The notes: generated from the letters alone by a model not told the origin. Counted from the stretch's first letter, positions 23,810-35,506 are shown. The stretch: DNA of 64,000 bases from Deroplatys truncata (GCA_030765065.1 CM060981.1:226865152-226929151); one strand, 5' to 3'. Numbers and translations: made by a program.

Positions 23810-24211
23810 CTTGAATAAAGTTTAAGTATTTCAAAATTCAAACGAATAATAAAAAATACCTCGGAAATCCTGAAGCCACAAAGAAGTATCAGTTATAAAT
23901 TGTGAGCTTTAACGAGATCTGCATTTTTTGTAGATTTTGTCTATCTCTTATGGTTTACCAATTATACGTATGCGATCCAGAATGAAGAGGACTTCACAGG
24001 CTATTCGCAGAAAATTGCAGATATACATTGTATTTGTCATTTAAATATCTTAAAGCTGTGGTGTTTTAATCAAAATAGTCAGTCATTTTTTGAAAAATAA
24101 ATAATAACAAACAGTTTTCCATATAAAGAGTAGTTTAGGGGATTTCCTTAAAAATCTTCCTATCGCATTTTGGAAGCCAATGTACTTAAATACCTAGTGT
24201 GGTATTTAAGT

Positions 24212-24274
<63 letters not shown>

Positions 24275-24393
24275 CACAAGGAATCTTTTCTAAAACTGAC
24301 TTTTTTGTTGGATTCAGGAAGTCTCAAAACGTGTATTTCGATAACATCTTGGTATCGAATTTTTACTGCTTGCTATAGGTAAATAGTATTCTA
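23810..24393 (-). repeat. Family A, divergent 3'-truncated copy with expanded (AC)n
   Basis: The 5' two thirds of the family in reverse. The usual short dinucleotide tract has become an uninterrupted (AC)n of about 58 bases at 24213-24270. The terminus is degraded (TTGCTATAGGTAAATAGTAT). Confidence 0.8.
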
Positions 24394-24395
24394 AA

Positions 24396-24844
24396 GCAAA
24401 AAGCGTCCAATTATCTGAAGAAATGTTCTCCGCCTCTATTCCTTCTTTTTTTTCTGTTTGTTCGTTTTTTGTTTTTACTGGTTTTAATTCTTTTATTTAA
24501 TAAAGTGTTTCCCAATTGTCTAATATTAGTGCTTTTTGCGAAGTACTGTAGCCGAGAGCACTCGCGAAGGTGGGTGGGGAAAGCCACCGCGCAGAGAGAG
24601 AGGGAAGGAGACATAACATACTGTCGCATTGCTAATGCGCAACCTGCACTCACCCGCCTTCGTATGTGCTCCCGACTTTGTTATTTTTACATCTAATGTA
24701 CAAGAGATGCACTTGTATTACAGAGCAGCAATTTTATTCAAAAAGAAACTTCTCCAAGCCCATAATATTTCACATCATTAATAAGGAGCGTTCATTTAGC
24801 ATTAAGGAGCAGCACTCTTGTACAGCACTGGTGACTGTCATTAT
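24396..24844. other. No recognised feature
   Basis: Contains a T-rich run (24445-24495) and a GA-rich stretch (24593-24612). Nothing is assigned. Confidence 0.35.
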
Positions 24845-25660
24845 ACATGGGTCATTCAATAATTAGTGGTAACAGTGTTTGTATGGGTGCTATTAGCGCC
24901 AAATGATGCAAGCTGATAGTGAGAAAGAAGAGCATTTGATGTGTGTTATCTGTAAGTTTGAAGACGATAATGTTATTTATAAGATATTTATAGTGAGTTT
25001 AATTTGTCAACTGTTATCTGTAGTGCTCTAAAATGTTTAGTAAATACGAACAAAGTAGCTTCATTAAAATTCAGATTACAAGAGACAAGTATGCTCACAA
25101 TGCAACATTACTGGGAGCTTGTGGTAGAAAGACTTTACCTAGGTGGGCGCATGCATTTCGCAGAGGTAGGAAAGATGTTCATCAAAAACGTGGAGCTGGC
25201 AGACCGCAATCAGCAAGTGATGTGCATGTGAACGCTGTTAGAGCACTGCTAGAAGAGCACCTTGTTGGACCTGTATTGAACTGGCAAGGGAAGTTGGAAT
25301 TGCTCCACATTCTTAAAAAGTTAAAGATGGAGAAAATCTGCGCTCGATGGGTTCCACACAATCTTGAAGAGGAAAACGTGTGGCACAGATGGCACTTTGA
25401 ACGCTATGGACGTGAAGACGAGCGTTTCCTTCGAGGTATTTTAACTTAAGTGAAACTGGGTTCGATGCTACCAACCAAAATTGAAGAGACAATCAGATGA
25501 GCGGCGGCACAATGATTCCCCACGCTCAAAAAATATCGGCAAGAACAGGAACAGGTGTCGTTGTCACTCATTCAGTTCCTGCGGGAAATCGTGTGAATGG
25601 TGCATATTAGTTACTTTTTGGAACATCATTTACGACCAGCTGTGCATCATAAACTTCCAA
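24845..25660 (+). pseudogene. Mariner transposase 5' part, 3'-truncated
   Basis: The left end CATGGGTCATTCAATAATTA follows TA. The main frame (25033-25449) reads the mariner N-terminal HTH region (FSKYEQSSFIKIQI, PRWAHAFRRGRKDVHQKRG, AGRPQSASDVHVNAVRALLE), then LLHILKKLKMEKICARWVPH. Beyond a frameshift at about 25445 the first catalytic block (LDETG in relatives) is corrupted. Further remnants (KRQSDERRHNDSPRSKN; VPAGNRVNGAY) reach 25620. The rest is lost at the family A insertion at 25666. Same family as the 3' fragment at 20385, but the two pieces are not collinear halves of one copy. Confidence 0.85.
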
Positions 25661-25665
25661 TTTTT

Positions 25666-26487
25666 AGTTTCTCTACTACGTATAATAAGTAGGGGAAGTA
25701 TTGTATTCCACCCAAAAATTCGATACCGAGATTTCACCGGAAATATATGTTTTGAAGCCCCCGAATCCAAAACAAGCATTTTTTGGAAACAGGTCCGTGT
25801 GTGTCGTGTGTCTGTGAACAGCATAACTCAAAAACGAAGAGTCGGATAAACACCAAACTTGGTATTTATGTTCAGTATCTTCCAGGGATGCGACACCAAG
25901 GTTTTCAAGAAAATCCCCCACCCCAGATTACCTTTACATGGAACATTTTTCGAACATTTTAATTTTCTCAAACATTGCTCTAACGATTTTGATTAAAATA
26001 TCATATGTTTAAGATATTTTCATGACAAATAAAATGTATATCTTGAATTTTCTGGGAATGCCTCCAAAAGTATTCTTCATTGTGAACGACTTTTGCATAA
26101 CTGGTAAACCATAAGAGATAGACAAAAGTTTACTACACCAAAAATGTGTTAAAATACACAATTTATGTCATAAATTTTTGTTGTTGAGTGAAACATTTTG
26201 GATATATTGCTTGTTATTCCCATAAATTTTCCAATACTTGTACTTTTTCTCAAATTCGTTATTCATTTTTTATGCCCTGGTAATTTCAAAGAGAATGGAA
26301 TGCGTCACATAGCAACCAGCTCTTAAAACATTTGACTATCGCTTAAAACCTACCATATTCCCCTTGTACCTACAAGAAAATTAGCAATAAGATTAACATC
26401 TCGATTAACATGAAGCATATGGAGAATAAGCGTTTGTAAAAATAGTTTGTACAAGAGTAGAGAAAGTCATGTGAGTGTAACACATAA
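25666..26487 (+). mobile_element. Family A, full length
   Basis: Begins AGTTTCTCTACTACG (C-to-G at base 2) and ends ATGTGAGTGTAACACATAAT. It lies at the broken end of the mariner at 24845. Confidence 0.9.
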
Positions 26488-26569
26488 TATTTTTTAATAT
26501 TTAATTCACTTTCACGCTGTATTAAAATTACTATAGCTAATTTTCATGGTTTTTAGTATCTTTAGTTTT

Positions 26570-27165
26570 GTTAATAACTGAAGGGCCATTTCGGGTTCAT
26601 CCAGCAGGTGCTGATCGACTGAGTTCTTAGGTTTATTTTAGATGGTCAGGTTGTAATGGGGGATAAGAGGGTGAAGGTATTATATCATATAGGGTGTGGG
26701 AATTGAAGTTGAGATGGCTGTTCAGAATGGAATCGGGAAATAATTTTGTGTGCTTGTAAATTTCGAATAGATCAAGGGTGTTTTGTTTCTGATTATTCTG
26801 CAAAATTTCCACGTATGTCTCTATTGTTTTATAACTATAATCTTCTGCACGAATGTGCGTTACAAAACTAGATTTGTTGTCTGCCTAATGGATGCCATAT
26901 GTTCCTTATAGTCTTATATAGAACATTCTTTTGTCTGACTTATATAGAAGCTTGAACAATATTGGCATATGAGCTTGTATACTCCTGATCGGTTGTATTT
27001 GTCTGCTTGTTTGCTTGCTCAGAAGGTATTTTCTGACTGTATTGTTTATTTTGCGTATTTTGTATTAGACTTTATTGAATACGTTTTGTAAATGGTTGGG
27101 TTGTGGTAGCTGGGTGTGATGAATCTGTTTCTTCTTGAGTATGCGGTGGGTTACTGGTTTTCCTG
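26570..27165 (-). pseudogene. Penelope-like element, GIY-YIG endonuclease fragment
   Basis: On the minus strand, 27000-26880 reads KYNRSGVYKLICQYCSSFYI, then SQTKECSI, a stop, and DYKEHMASIRQTTN. This matches the GIY-YIG endonuclease of Penelope-like retroelements: GxY, C-x2-C, YI-x-QT, RYKEH. Downstream (about 26850-26700, after a frameshift) it reads AEDYSYKTIETYVEILQ and DLFEIYKHTKLFP. The reverse transcriptase is absent. Stops and frameshifts show it is dead. The 5' side ends at the family A copy at 27178. Confidence 0.75.
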
Positions 27166-27177
27166 CTTAGTTTTTTA

Positions 27178-28055
27178 CTTTCTCTACTACGTATAGTAAG
27201 TAGGGGAAGTATTGTATTCTACCCAAAAATCGATACCGAGATTTCACCGGAAATACATGTTTTGAGACTCCCTGAATCCAAAAAAAGCAGTTTTGGAAAC
27301 ATGTCCGTGTGTATGTCTGTGAACAGCATAACTCAGAAACGAACAGTCGGATGAACACCAAACTTGGTATTTAGGTTCAGTATCTTCCAGAGATGCGACA
27401 CAAAGGTTTTCAAGAAAATCCCCCACCCCAGACTACCCTTTGCATGGAACATTTTTCGAAAATTTTAATTTTATCCAAAATGGCTCTAACGATTTTGATT
27501 AAAATATCACATGTTTAAGATATTTTTATGACAAATAAAATGTATATCTTGAATTTTCTGGGAATGTCTCCGAAAGTGTTCTTCATTGTGAAGGACTTTT
27601 GGTAAACTGGTAAACCATAAGAGATAGACAAATTTTACTACACAAAAGATGTAGATCGCGTTAAAATACACAATATGTCATATACATTTTTTTGTTGAGT
27701 GAACCATTTTCGAGATATTGCTTGTTATTCCCTTAAATTTTTCAATACTTATTTTCTCAAATGGGAATTCGTTATTCATTTTTTTGTCTTGGATATGCAA
27801 AGAGTATTAATCTGTGGCAAAGGGAATAGTGCTGCACCTAGCAACCAGCTATTAAGAGATATGTCTATGCTTAAAGGCTACTGTATTTCTATATTGCCCT
27901 TGTAAATATATATTCCCCTTACATCTACAAGGAAATTAGCAATAAGATAGAGTCTGCATATGTTTATCTCGATTAATATGAAGTAGATGGAGAATAAGAG
28001 TTTGTAAAAATAGTTTGTACAAGAGTAGAGAAAGTCATGTGAGTGTAACACATCA
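27178..28055 (+). mobile_element. Family A, full length, long variant with half palindrome
   Basis: Starts ACTTTCTCTACTACG. Near 27785-27900 it carries the left arm of the long-variant palindrome (TATGCAAAGAGTATTAATC...CTTAAAGGCTACTG...TTGCCCTTG), but the right arm is mostly missing. It ends CACATCAGATTTTG. Confidence 0.88.
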
Positions 28056-28275
28056 GATTTTGTCCTGGACATGCAAAGGGAATGGAATGCTCCACAAAGC
28101 AACCGGCTCTTAAAAGATTTGACTATAGCTTAAAGCCTACCATATTCCCCTTGCACCTACAAGAAAATTAGCAATAAGATTAACATCTCGATTAACATGA
28201 AACATATGGAGAATAAGCGTTTGTAAAAATAGTTTTACAAGAGTAGAGAAAGTCATGTGAGTGTAACACATCAGA
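28056..28275 (+). repeat. Extra family A 3' segment
   Basis: Repeats the last part of the family (TCCTGGACATGCAAAG...GAGTAGAGAAAGTCATGTG...CACATCAGAG) directly after a complete copy. Confidence 0.85.
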
Positions 28276-28594
28276 GTTTTTTTGTGGAATTTAGCAGTAT
28301 CATATTATTTCTGAGTCATTTTTGCTTATGAAGCGCTTTAATGGAATAAATCGTTCTGATGGTAAATGAAAGCATGACACGAAGTTGCAAATAAACTAGG
28401 CCTTAAACGGTTAAAGCTTATATGGAATGAGGTTCGCCACTTCTGAATTAGCTTGAGACAATAGTGGTTTATGTATCATATTCGAAAAATAGAACGTTAA
28501 CGGCAAAATCCAGTTCCAAAGATTTTGTTAATGTTCCTTGCATACATGAAGAAATTCTCAAAATATGGGGAAAACCATTTTTCTAAGAAAACAA
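28276..28594. other. No recognised feature
   Basis: AT-rich; nothing assigned. Confidence 0.35.
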
Positions 28595-29378
28595 CTTGTG
28601 TGTTACTTCACATGAATTTCTCTACAAGCTGTTGTTTAATTTTACATAACTTTTATAAACTTTTCTTACAAAGTGTTATTTTTCTATTTGCATCATGTTA
28701 ATCGAGATAATCCATTGCGGAAATAGTTTTATTACACATTTCGTTGTTGATACAAGGAGGTATCACATGCTCACCATACTCCTTCCATGACATCGCGAGA
28801 AACAATTGAATAACGACAGCACTTTAAAAAGTGACAAAAATATTGAAAGATTCAAACCAATAACGGATAACTCGGAAATGTCTGATGCCAGAGGAAACTT
28901 TATTTGATATAAATTGTGTGTTTAAAAATATCTAGTGTTTTATCTATTTCTTTAAGATTTACCAGTTGTACAAAATTATACGAAATTCCTTCCGAATTTG
29001 TGTACCTTCCTAATAGACTTCACAGACTGATAAACATTTTCATCATATAAGTATCTTAAACATATTCTATTTTAATCAAATTTTTAGAGCCTTTTTTGAA
29101 AAAATGAAAAATTTCTAAACATTTTCAATGTAAAGTGTAGTGGGGGTGGGGGATTTTGTTCAAAACCTTCATGTGGCATCTTTGGAAGATACTGAATTAA
29201 ATATTCAATTTGGTATGAATCGATATTTTGTTTTTGAGCTATGCTGCTTAAAGACACACACAAACATCACTGATATTTTTCTAACAATGCCTTTCTTGTG
29301 TTTAGTTGGTTTCAAAATATGTATTTTTAGATGAAAAGCAATACTTCTTCTATCTAATAGATATGTGGAAGAGAAAGT
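28595..29378 (-). repeat. Family A, divergent copy, reverse orientation
   Basis: Left end CTTGTGTGTTACTTCACATG (hairpin end), right end GGAAGAGAAAGT. Internal blocks (GGGGGTGGGGGATTTTG, TTGGAAGATACTGAA) are recognisable. It is more diverged than the 8601 copy. Confidence 0.8.
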
Positions 29379-29819
29379 GGTAAAATAAAGTAATTGTGTT
29401 ATAAATTTTCTCATGCTTTACGCATCGTTAATGGACTATTGCTCAAATTAGTAGTTAATATATTTATGAATTCTTAATACTTCTAGAACCCTTTTGCCTT
29501 TGCACTGGAATATCATAGAATTCTAATAGTGTTCATAAAATTGGCGCCTTTATGTGCGTTTATATTTGTAAAAAAAACAACAAAAAAACGTTATGGTTTT
29601 GTAGGAGTAACATCCATAAAACTGTTATGTTTTGTTGTTCTAGTGATTATAGAGTTTCAGCTGATAAAGTTCCCTAAAAATACTACGCATTTCATTTTAC
29701 AGCTTTATTATACGGAAACCTAATTTTCGACGTTTAAAATATTTATTTGCTTATTTATTTGCCTATTTATTAAAATGGTAGCCTAAAACGCACTCTAATA
29801 TAAACTTTTCTGCTCCAAC
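29379..29819. other. No recognised feature
   Basis: AT-rich; nothing assigned. Confidence 0.35.
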
Positions 29820-29821
29820 TA

Positions 29822-30757
29822 CAGAGCGGTCCCTCAGCGCTCTGGTCGGGAATTGCACGGCAGTCTTGTGCAACACATCTGAATGTACTCAAGGTCACGG
29901 GCTCTTCCACTTATCGGACTTGTGGCAGCGGGCTTCAGTCAGCTGTTATTGCTTCTTGTGTATAGACGCGAGACGCGTGTGTATTTGTGCGATTGAATTA
30001 TCGGATTATTACAACCCAGAAATGGTATTCAAATTTTCGGTTGAAAAAACACTTTTTATGTCTGACACGTATGTGAAAATCGACTCATGTAGACAGGTTT
30101 GTAGGCAATTTCACGATAAATTACGTGGTGTTCCCGTTCCGAGTAGAGAAACAGTTAGATATCCAGTGAATAGAGTGAAGAGAACGGGGTCATTTAATGT
30201 TGTAAGTTGTAAAACGAAACGAAGGGTTGTAACGGAAGAAAAACTTGATGAAATTGGCGAAGCATTTGAACGGTCTCCGAATAAATCTTTACGACGTGTA
30301 GCACAACAAGTCAGTGTTTCAAAAACCTCAGTACATAGGTCTACGAAACTGTTGAAATTACTGCGTGTGACTTTTACCTATGGGGAACTCTAAAAAATAG
30401 TCTATAGGAATAACCCTCGCACCATAGACGATCTTAAAAACAATATAAGAACAGAAATTAGGGAAATTACCCAGCAAGAACTTATGCGTGTGAATGGTAA
30501 TTTCATCAGAAGGTGCCAAGAATGTTTATCTGCCGAAGGACACCACTTTCAACGCCGACTGTGAAAAAGGTTAGTACTGATAAAATAAAAAGTAATTATG
30601 TTTGTTCAATAGGTAATAAATATATCGTAATAATCATCATAAAATCAGTAATAATATGGTATCAGTATCAATAACCAGAATAATAAACAGATGCACTAAA
30701 TATAGCGCGCGGAAAACGCATCGCGACTACCGGCCAGATGGCTGAGGGACCGCTCTG
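29822..30757 (+). mobile_element. Tc1/mariner-type element with internal deletion
   Basis: The terminal inverted repeats start CAGAGCGGTCCCTCAGC on both sides. They are flanked by TA at 29820-29821 and 30758-30759. The element is 936 bases. It contains the transposase N-terminal domain joined to its C-terminal end, with the DDE core removed. Confidence 0.9.
30022..30561 (+). pseudogene. Internally deleted transposase (DUF4817-type N-terminal domain)
   Basis: The open frame runs from 29866, but the family start is probably MVFKFSVEKTLFMSDTYVK at 30022. A two-part helix-turn-helix DNA-binding region follows: CRQVCRQFHDKLRGVPVPSR with RETVRYPVNRVKRTGS, then EEKLDEIGEAFERSPNKSLR and RVAQQVSVSKTSVHR. 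After LLRVTFTYGEL there is a stop (30391). The same frame then continues as YRNNPRTIDDLKNNIRTEIR and ends near GHHFQRRL at 30561. That is the C-terminal end of these transposases. The whole catalytic DDE domain between these points is missing, so it cannot be active, though a DNA-binding protein could still be encoded. A related copy at 12195 keeps the first catalytic block. Confidence 0.8.
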
Positions 30758-30759
30758 TA

Positions 30760-31288
30760 TATACAACAAATGGTCCTTTTGCTAGCAATGACATCACATT
30801 TTCCACTTCGCACGATAAGATATGATAAACTGGGTCACATTTTCGAAATGGAAACCGAGCCCCTCTTCCGTTCCGTAGTTTGTAAATTCAATCCTAGAGG
30901 AAGAACAGTGTTACATAAACGGAGCCCAGGAGTTAGAATGTACTTTGCGGTGCACAGCTGTTTTACCCTTCGGTTATTTAACAGTATTAGTGTTACATTC
31001 TAATATAAGATATATGAATAAATAATAAATGTATCTGAAACCCAACATTAAAGAAGTTGAATGATTTGTAAAGTTTCGGAAACGAAGATGTTACTGACTA
31101 AAAGGAAATCACCTCAATATGCACAATACGTAAGACGAAATCCATGGAGTCTACGGGTGGAAACCGGGTCTATAACATTATGCAAGAGACTCCACCTGGA
31201 GAATACTAACTTAGTCTCCTAGAAGTCACTTAAATTGTCACATCTTCATTTCATTTTCAAATTTAAAATTTATAAAATGAAACGAAAT
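30760..31288. other. No recognised feature
   Basis: A 77-codon frame at 30770 has no recognisable content. The interval separates two DNA transposons. Confidence 0.35.
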
Positions 31289-31292
31289 TTAA

Positions 31293-33743
31293 CCCTCCGT
31301 CAGTCGCTAGGGGCCTGAGAGATCCCTGGCATTATATAAATGTTATAATTTTCGAACGAACGCACCTATGCAATTGCCTGACTAGGACATCTAACATTAC
31401 ACCTTGCGCGATTATTTGCTGCAGCGATAACCTTATCTGTTTTTTTGTTTGGCTGGAGGAATGAATAATCAGCAGTTACGTGTCGCACAGGTCAACCAGG
31501 CCCCGCGCGCCTGCTCCCGTTACATATTGTTGACAGATTTGCTTATTAGCTTTTGTGCAATATTGCTTTGCTATTGCAAGGAGCTGTTACTGCTTCGTCA
31601 TTAATACGAGTAAAAGGTACGATCTACAAAATCCGGAATGATTTGGAAGAAGTACATCGCCTACTTTGCGATGATGATGCCTTGCCCGTGGATGACAACT
31701 TATATGAATAAGATGACTCTGATTCAGAAGATAAACTCGAAACGAGATCTTTAGATTCAGAAACTGACCATGAAGATGAAGAGGAAGACGATGAAAGCAG
31801 CTTGTATATTTTATAGGTAACATCATATGCTTATCATAGTAATTCTTCTTTTTCTTCTTATTATTATTGACAATACATTCTGTTGTTATTCACAGGAAGA
31901 GATGGAACAAAATGAAAAAAACACCTTTGAAAATAACACAGACAAGGGCTCACAATATATTGACCAAACTTCCTGGTGTGGTAGGAGCTGCTAAAAATGC
32001 GAAAACGGAAATTGATTGTTGGAACCTTTTTGTTACCGAAGATATAGTTGATTTGATTGTTGAAAGCTCAAATACTTACATTAGCAGTGTGCAGCACAAA
32101 TTTGTTTGTGAAAGAGACAACAGACCTACAGATGTAATAGAAATAAAAGCTTTCCTAGGCTTATTGTACCTGGCAGGAATTTTTCGTGGTGGCCGCCAGA
32201 ATACTCACGAGTTTTGGAGAACCGATGATCTTGGAATTCCTCTATTCCAAATGACTATGTCCGAAAAAGATTCAGTTTTCTAATATGCTGTATTCGCTTT
32301 GATGACAAATGCTCAAGACTGGAGCGACGAAGATTGGATAAATTGGCTGTTGTTAGAGAAATGTTTACATTGTTTCTGAACAACTTTCAGAACCATTATT
32401 CTCTTGGACAAAATGTCACTGTCGACGAATAGTTGCCGGCATTTCGTGGTCGATGTGCTTTTAGACAATATATACCATCCAAGGCAAACAAGTATGGCAT
32501 AAAGATATTCTGTTTGAGTGAGGCAAAACTGTTTTATACAACTAACATGGAGATTTATTGTGGACAGCAGCCGGACGGACCATATTTGCAAACTAACTCG
32601 GCAGAGGCTATAGTGCTGAGACTAACTGAACCAGTCTCTGGCACTGGACAAAACGTTACAGCAGATAATTGGTTTACCAGTGTATCGCTGGTGAATGAAT
32701 GCGCAAAAGACAACTTTCTTTCGTCGGTACAGCGCGAAAGAACAAAAAAGAGTTACCCACTATTTTCACTTCTCCAAAAGATCGCAGACAGTACGAAAGC
32801 ATATTTGGCTTCACAAAAAATCAAACACTTGTTTCATATGTTCCAAAAAAGTGTAAAACAGTAGTTTTGCTCTCAAGTCTACATGTTTCATCCACACAGT
32901 TATCAGAAGGTGCTGAGAAAAAGCCTGAAATAATCCTGCATTACAACGACACTAAATGTGGAGTTGATGCAGTAGATAAACTGTGTGCTACATACAATGT
33001 AGCCAGAACAACGAGAAGGTGGCCCATGGTAATTTTTGACCATATCTTGAACATTGCAGGTATTAATTCTAGGGTTATCTTCCTTGGAAACCAAAATAAA
33101 TATTCCACAAGGCAAGAGTATTTGAAATCACTATCTTTAGCTTTACTGTTACAACAGTTACAAAGGAGAGCAACAGCATCAAATCTATCCGATGATTTGA
33201 AAGGACATTTGACAAAATATAAACCTGAAGAATCCGGCGTAGATGAATTGTCAAATGCTCACTATGCACACTGAAAAGGAAACGATGTGAACCCAGCAAC
33301 AAAGACAAAATGAACTGCAAAACTAAATATGCATGTGGGAAATGCAACACCCCCTGTGTTTGAGCAAACATGCTAAAATTATTTGCGATAGTTGCTTAGT
33401 CGGGGAAAACACGGGTGAAATATTAGATGATTCTGAGTAACTGAACATTTTAAATTACAAGTTGTATGTATACCTGGAAATGGCAATGTATTTCTTTATA
33501 CTTACTGTAATACAATTTATAACGTATATGTACTCATATTTTAGCTTGTATTTTTATGTTGTAAGATAATACCTATTAATGAAAGCCTTGTACGCTTAAT
33601 CTAAATAAAGGAAAAAGCAGGAAAAAAAGGAAAATAAACGAAAGAAAACAAAAATACAAACAATAACAACTAAAATATAGCGCGGGTCTACTAGGCCCCG
33701 CGCGACTAACGGCGTTCTACCAAAGCGCGCGCCTGACGGATGG
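31293..33743 (+). mobile_element. piggyBac-superfamily element, nearly complete
   Basis: Flanked by TTAA on both sides (31289-31292 and 33744-33747), the invariant piggyBac target duplication. Termini: CCCTCCGTCAGTCGC on the left and, inverted, CCATCCGTCAGGCGC on the right. Subterminal GGCCCCGCGCG motifs lie near 31499 and 33693. The element is 2451 bases. It encodes one transposase in the forward direction. Confidence 0.93.
31619..33440 (+). pseudogene. piggyBac transposase, broken by few lesions
   Basis: Domains in order. An acidic N terminus (31619-31812; DLEEVHRLLCDDDALPVDD, SETDHEDEEEDDESS) has one stop. A possible 79-base intron (31817 GT to 31895 AG) would restore the family's YxGRDGTKW junction. 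The conserved core 31920-32283 includes LPGVVGAAKNAKT and RPTDVIEIKAFLGLLYLAGI. A frameshift lies near 32280. VTVDE, then a stop at 32431-32433, then LPAFRGRC carries the first catalytic Asp. TADNWFTSVSL carries the second. A frameshift lies near 32705. GVDAVDKLCATYN carries the third. A final frameshift at about 33270 precedes the Cys-rich zinc-binding tail (CGKCNTP, CDSC). All three catalytic Asp codons survive but no continuous frame does. It is a recently inactivated copy. Confidence 0.9.
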
Positions 33744-33829
33744 TTAAATAATACTACCTTAATAAATTAGAGATTTTCATATTACAGAATTTCTGAATTC
33801 CACCAACTGATCTATAAGGAAATAATCTC

Positions 33830-35318
33830 TTGTGTTAAATTCAAACGGCTTTTTCTACTTTTTTAAGCATTTGCAGAAATGGCTTTATTGCATATTTCCT
33901 TGTAGGTAAAAGAGGATATTTGAAATACAGTTAGGCTTAAGTGGCAGTCAAATCTTTTAAGAACTGAAGCCGGAATTATAAAGGCAATAATTATCATAAT
34001 ATTCTGAGGATAGCGATATAAAATAAGTAATAATATATTTAAAATCAGCGTATGTATAAAAAGGAAAAGCATTGTGAAAATTGTTGACTGTAAAAGCGAC
34101 AGAAAGACCAGACAGGCAAGTTTAGCTAATTAGGGACCAGCCCCAGGTATAAAGGGTAACATAGCTGAAGCCAGTTTCTCTTGGAATTTATGGGTGCATT
34201 TGCACTGGCCGGGATGTGAAGGCCACTCTAGGCTTCAGGACGCCGAGTTGTGACGAGCGTTTGAGGGGAGAGTAGGGGAAGTAAGTAGCTTGCTTTTCCT
34301 TGTGCAGCGTGGGTAAAAGGCAGTCTGTCCTGAACGATTGGTGAGAGCAGGACGACATTCTCGTCGAGTTGTGAACATTGGCGGCGAACATGCAAGAGGG
34401 TAGAACGTTCAGCTGTAGTTAATAATCTTCGGTCTTGGTAAAGACACTAGCATTGTATACATTTAAAAGTGATCGGCAAACCTTAAGTTTTATTTTAAAT
34501 GGTGAAAATAAAAGTGTTCCAAGAAAGCGTTCGTGTTTCTCTGTATATACACTCACGCATACCCAGTGATTAAGATCTCATGCTCGAGCAACCGTGGCAA
34601 AAGAAGAACCAACTGGGAGGAGACAAGCAGCAACCGTGAGGCAAAGGTAGTGCTTCATTGTTGGAGGACGTAGCGTGGCTGCGTCAGAACGGTCGCTATC
34701 TCAGGGCCTTTTAAATTACGTTTTCTTTGCATGAAAAGGAGAAAAAAGACGAATAACAACTTTTCATTTGATAAAAGTATAGGTATTTGAAAATTCAAAC
34801 CTATATCAAGGAATGATTTTTAAAAATGCATTTGACATAAATTGTTTGCTTTAACGAGATCTACATTTGTTGTGTAATAAGATATTGTCTATCTCTTACG
34901 GTTTATCAATTAAGCAAAAGACATTCAGAATGAAGAGGACTTCAGAGGCTGTTTCCAGAAAATTCAAGATATACATTTCAGTTGTCATGAAAATATCTTA
35001 AATATATGGTATTTTAATCAAAATCGATACAGGCATTTTTGATAAAAATAAAAATTGTTCGAAATATTTTCTATGCCTGGGGTAGTATGGGGTGAGGGAT
35101 TTTCGCGAAAATTTTGTGTTGCATCCTTGAAAAATGCTGAATTTAAATACGAAGTTTGGTATTTAGTTATGCTGTTCAAAACTCACACATACACGGACCT
35201 TTTTCAAAATTTGCTTTCTTTGGATTCAGGGAGTTTCAAAACGCGAAATTTTGATATCGAATTTTTTGGTGAAATACAATATTTTCTCTGCTTACTATAG
35301 ATAAGTAGCTGAGAAACT
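33830..35318 (-). repeat. Family A copy, reverse, split by a solo LTR
   Basis: The 3' part is 33830-33964 (CTTGTGTTAAATTCAAACGG hairpin end; CAGTCAAATCTTTTAAGAAC). It resumes at 34687 (GGTCGCTATCTCAG, TTTGCATG) and runs to the degraded 5' end GAGAAACT at 35318. Joining the two parts restores the family order TTTTAAGAACTGGTCGCTAT, so the LTR inserted into an existing copy. Confidence 0.85.
33965..34686. mobile_element. Solo LTR of a retrotransposon
   Basis: 722 bases starting TG and ending CA, flanked by GAAC at 33961-33964 and 34687-34690 (4-base target duplication). Internal TATA-like GGTATAAAGG near 34147 and AATAAAA at 34507 are placed as in an LTR read on the + strand. No gag, pol or primer-binding site is attached. 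It interrupts a family A copy. The 4-base duplication fits a Ty3/gypsy-type integrase but does not prove it. Confidence 0.7.
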
Positions 35319-35506
35319 AAAAGTTGTATAATTATTGTTTCTTTTAAGTTTGGAGTCTATTTTTGGGGTTGAAACGTTTTCAGCAATACTAACTGAATGT
35401 GCACATAGCATGGAATGTCTTTCAAAATGTTGACCTAATATAACTGAACTTAGTTTCAAGAAGTACTTAGCGGAACTAGATTAAAACACACACGCACACA
35501 TATATA

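Noticed and set aside
25033..25449. 138-codon frame as a host gene
   Set aside because: It reads as a mariner transposase N-terminal half with the family's left terminus upstream.
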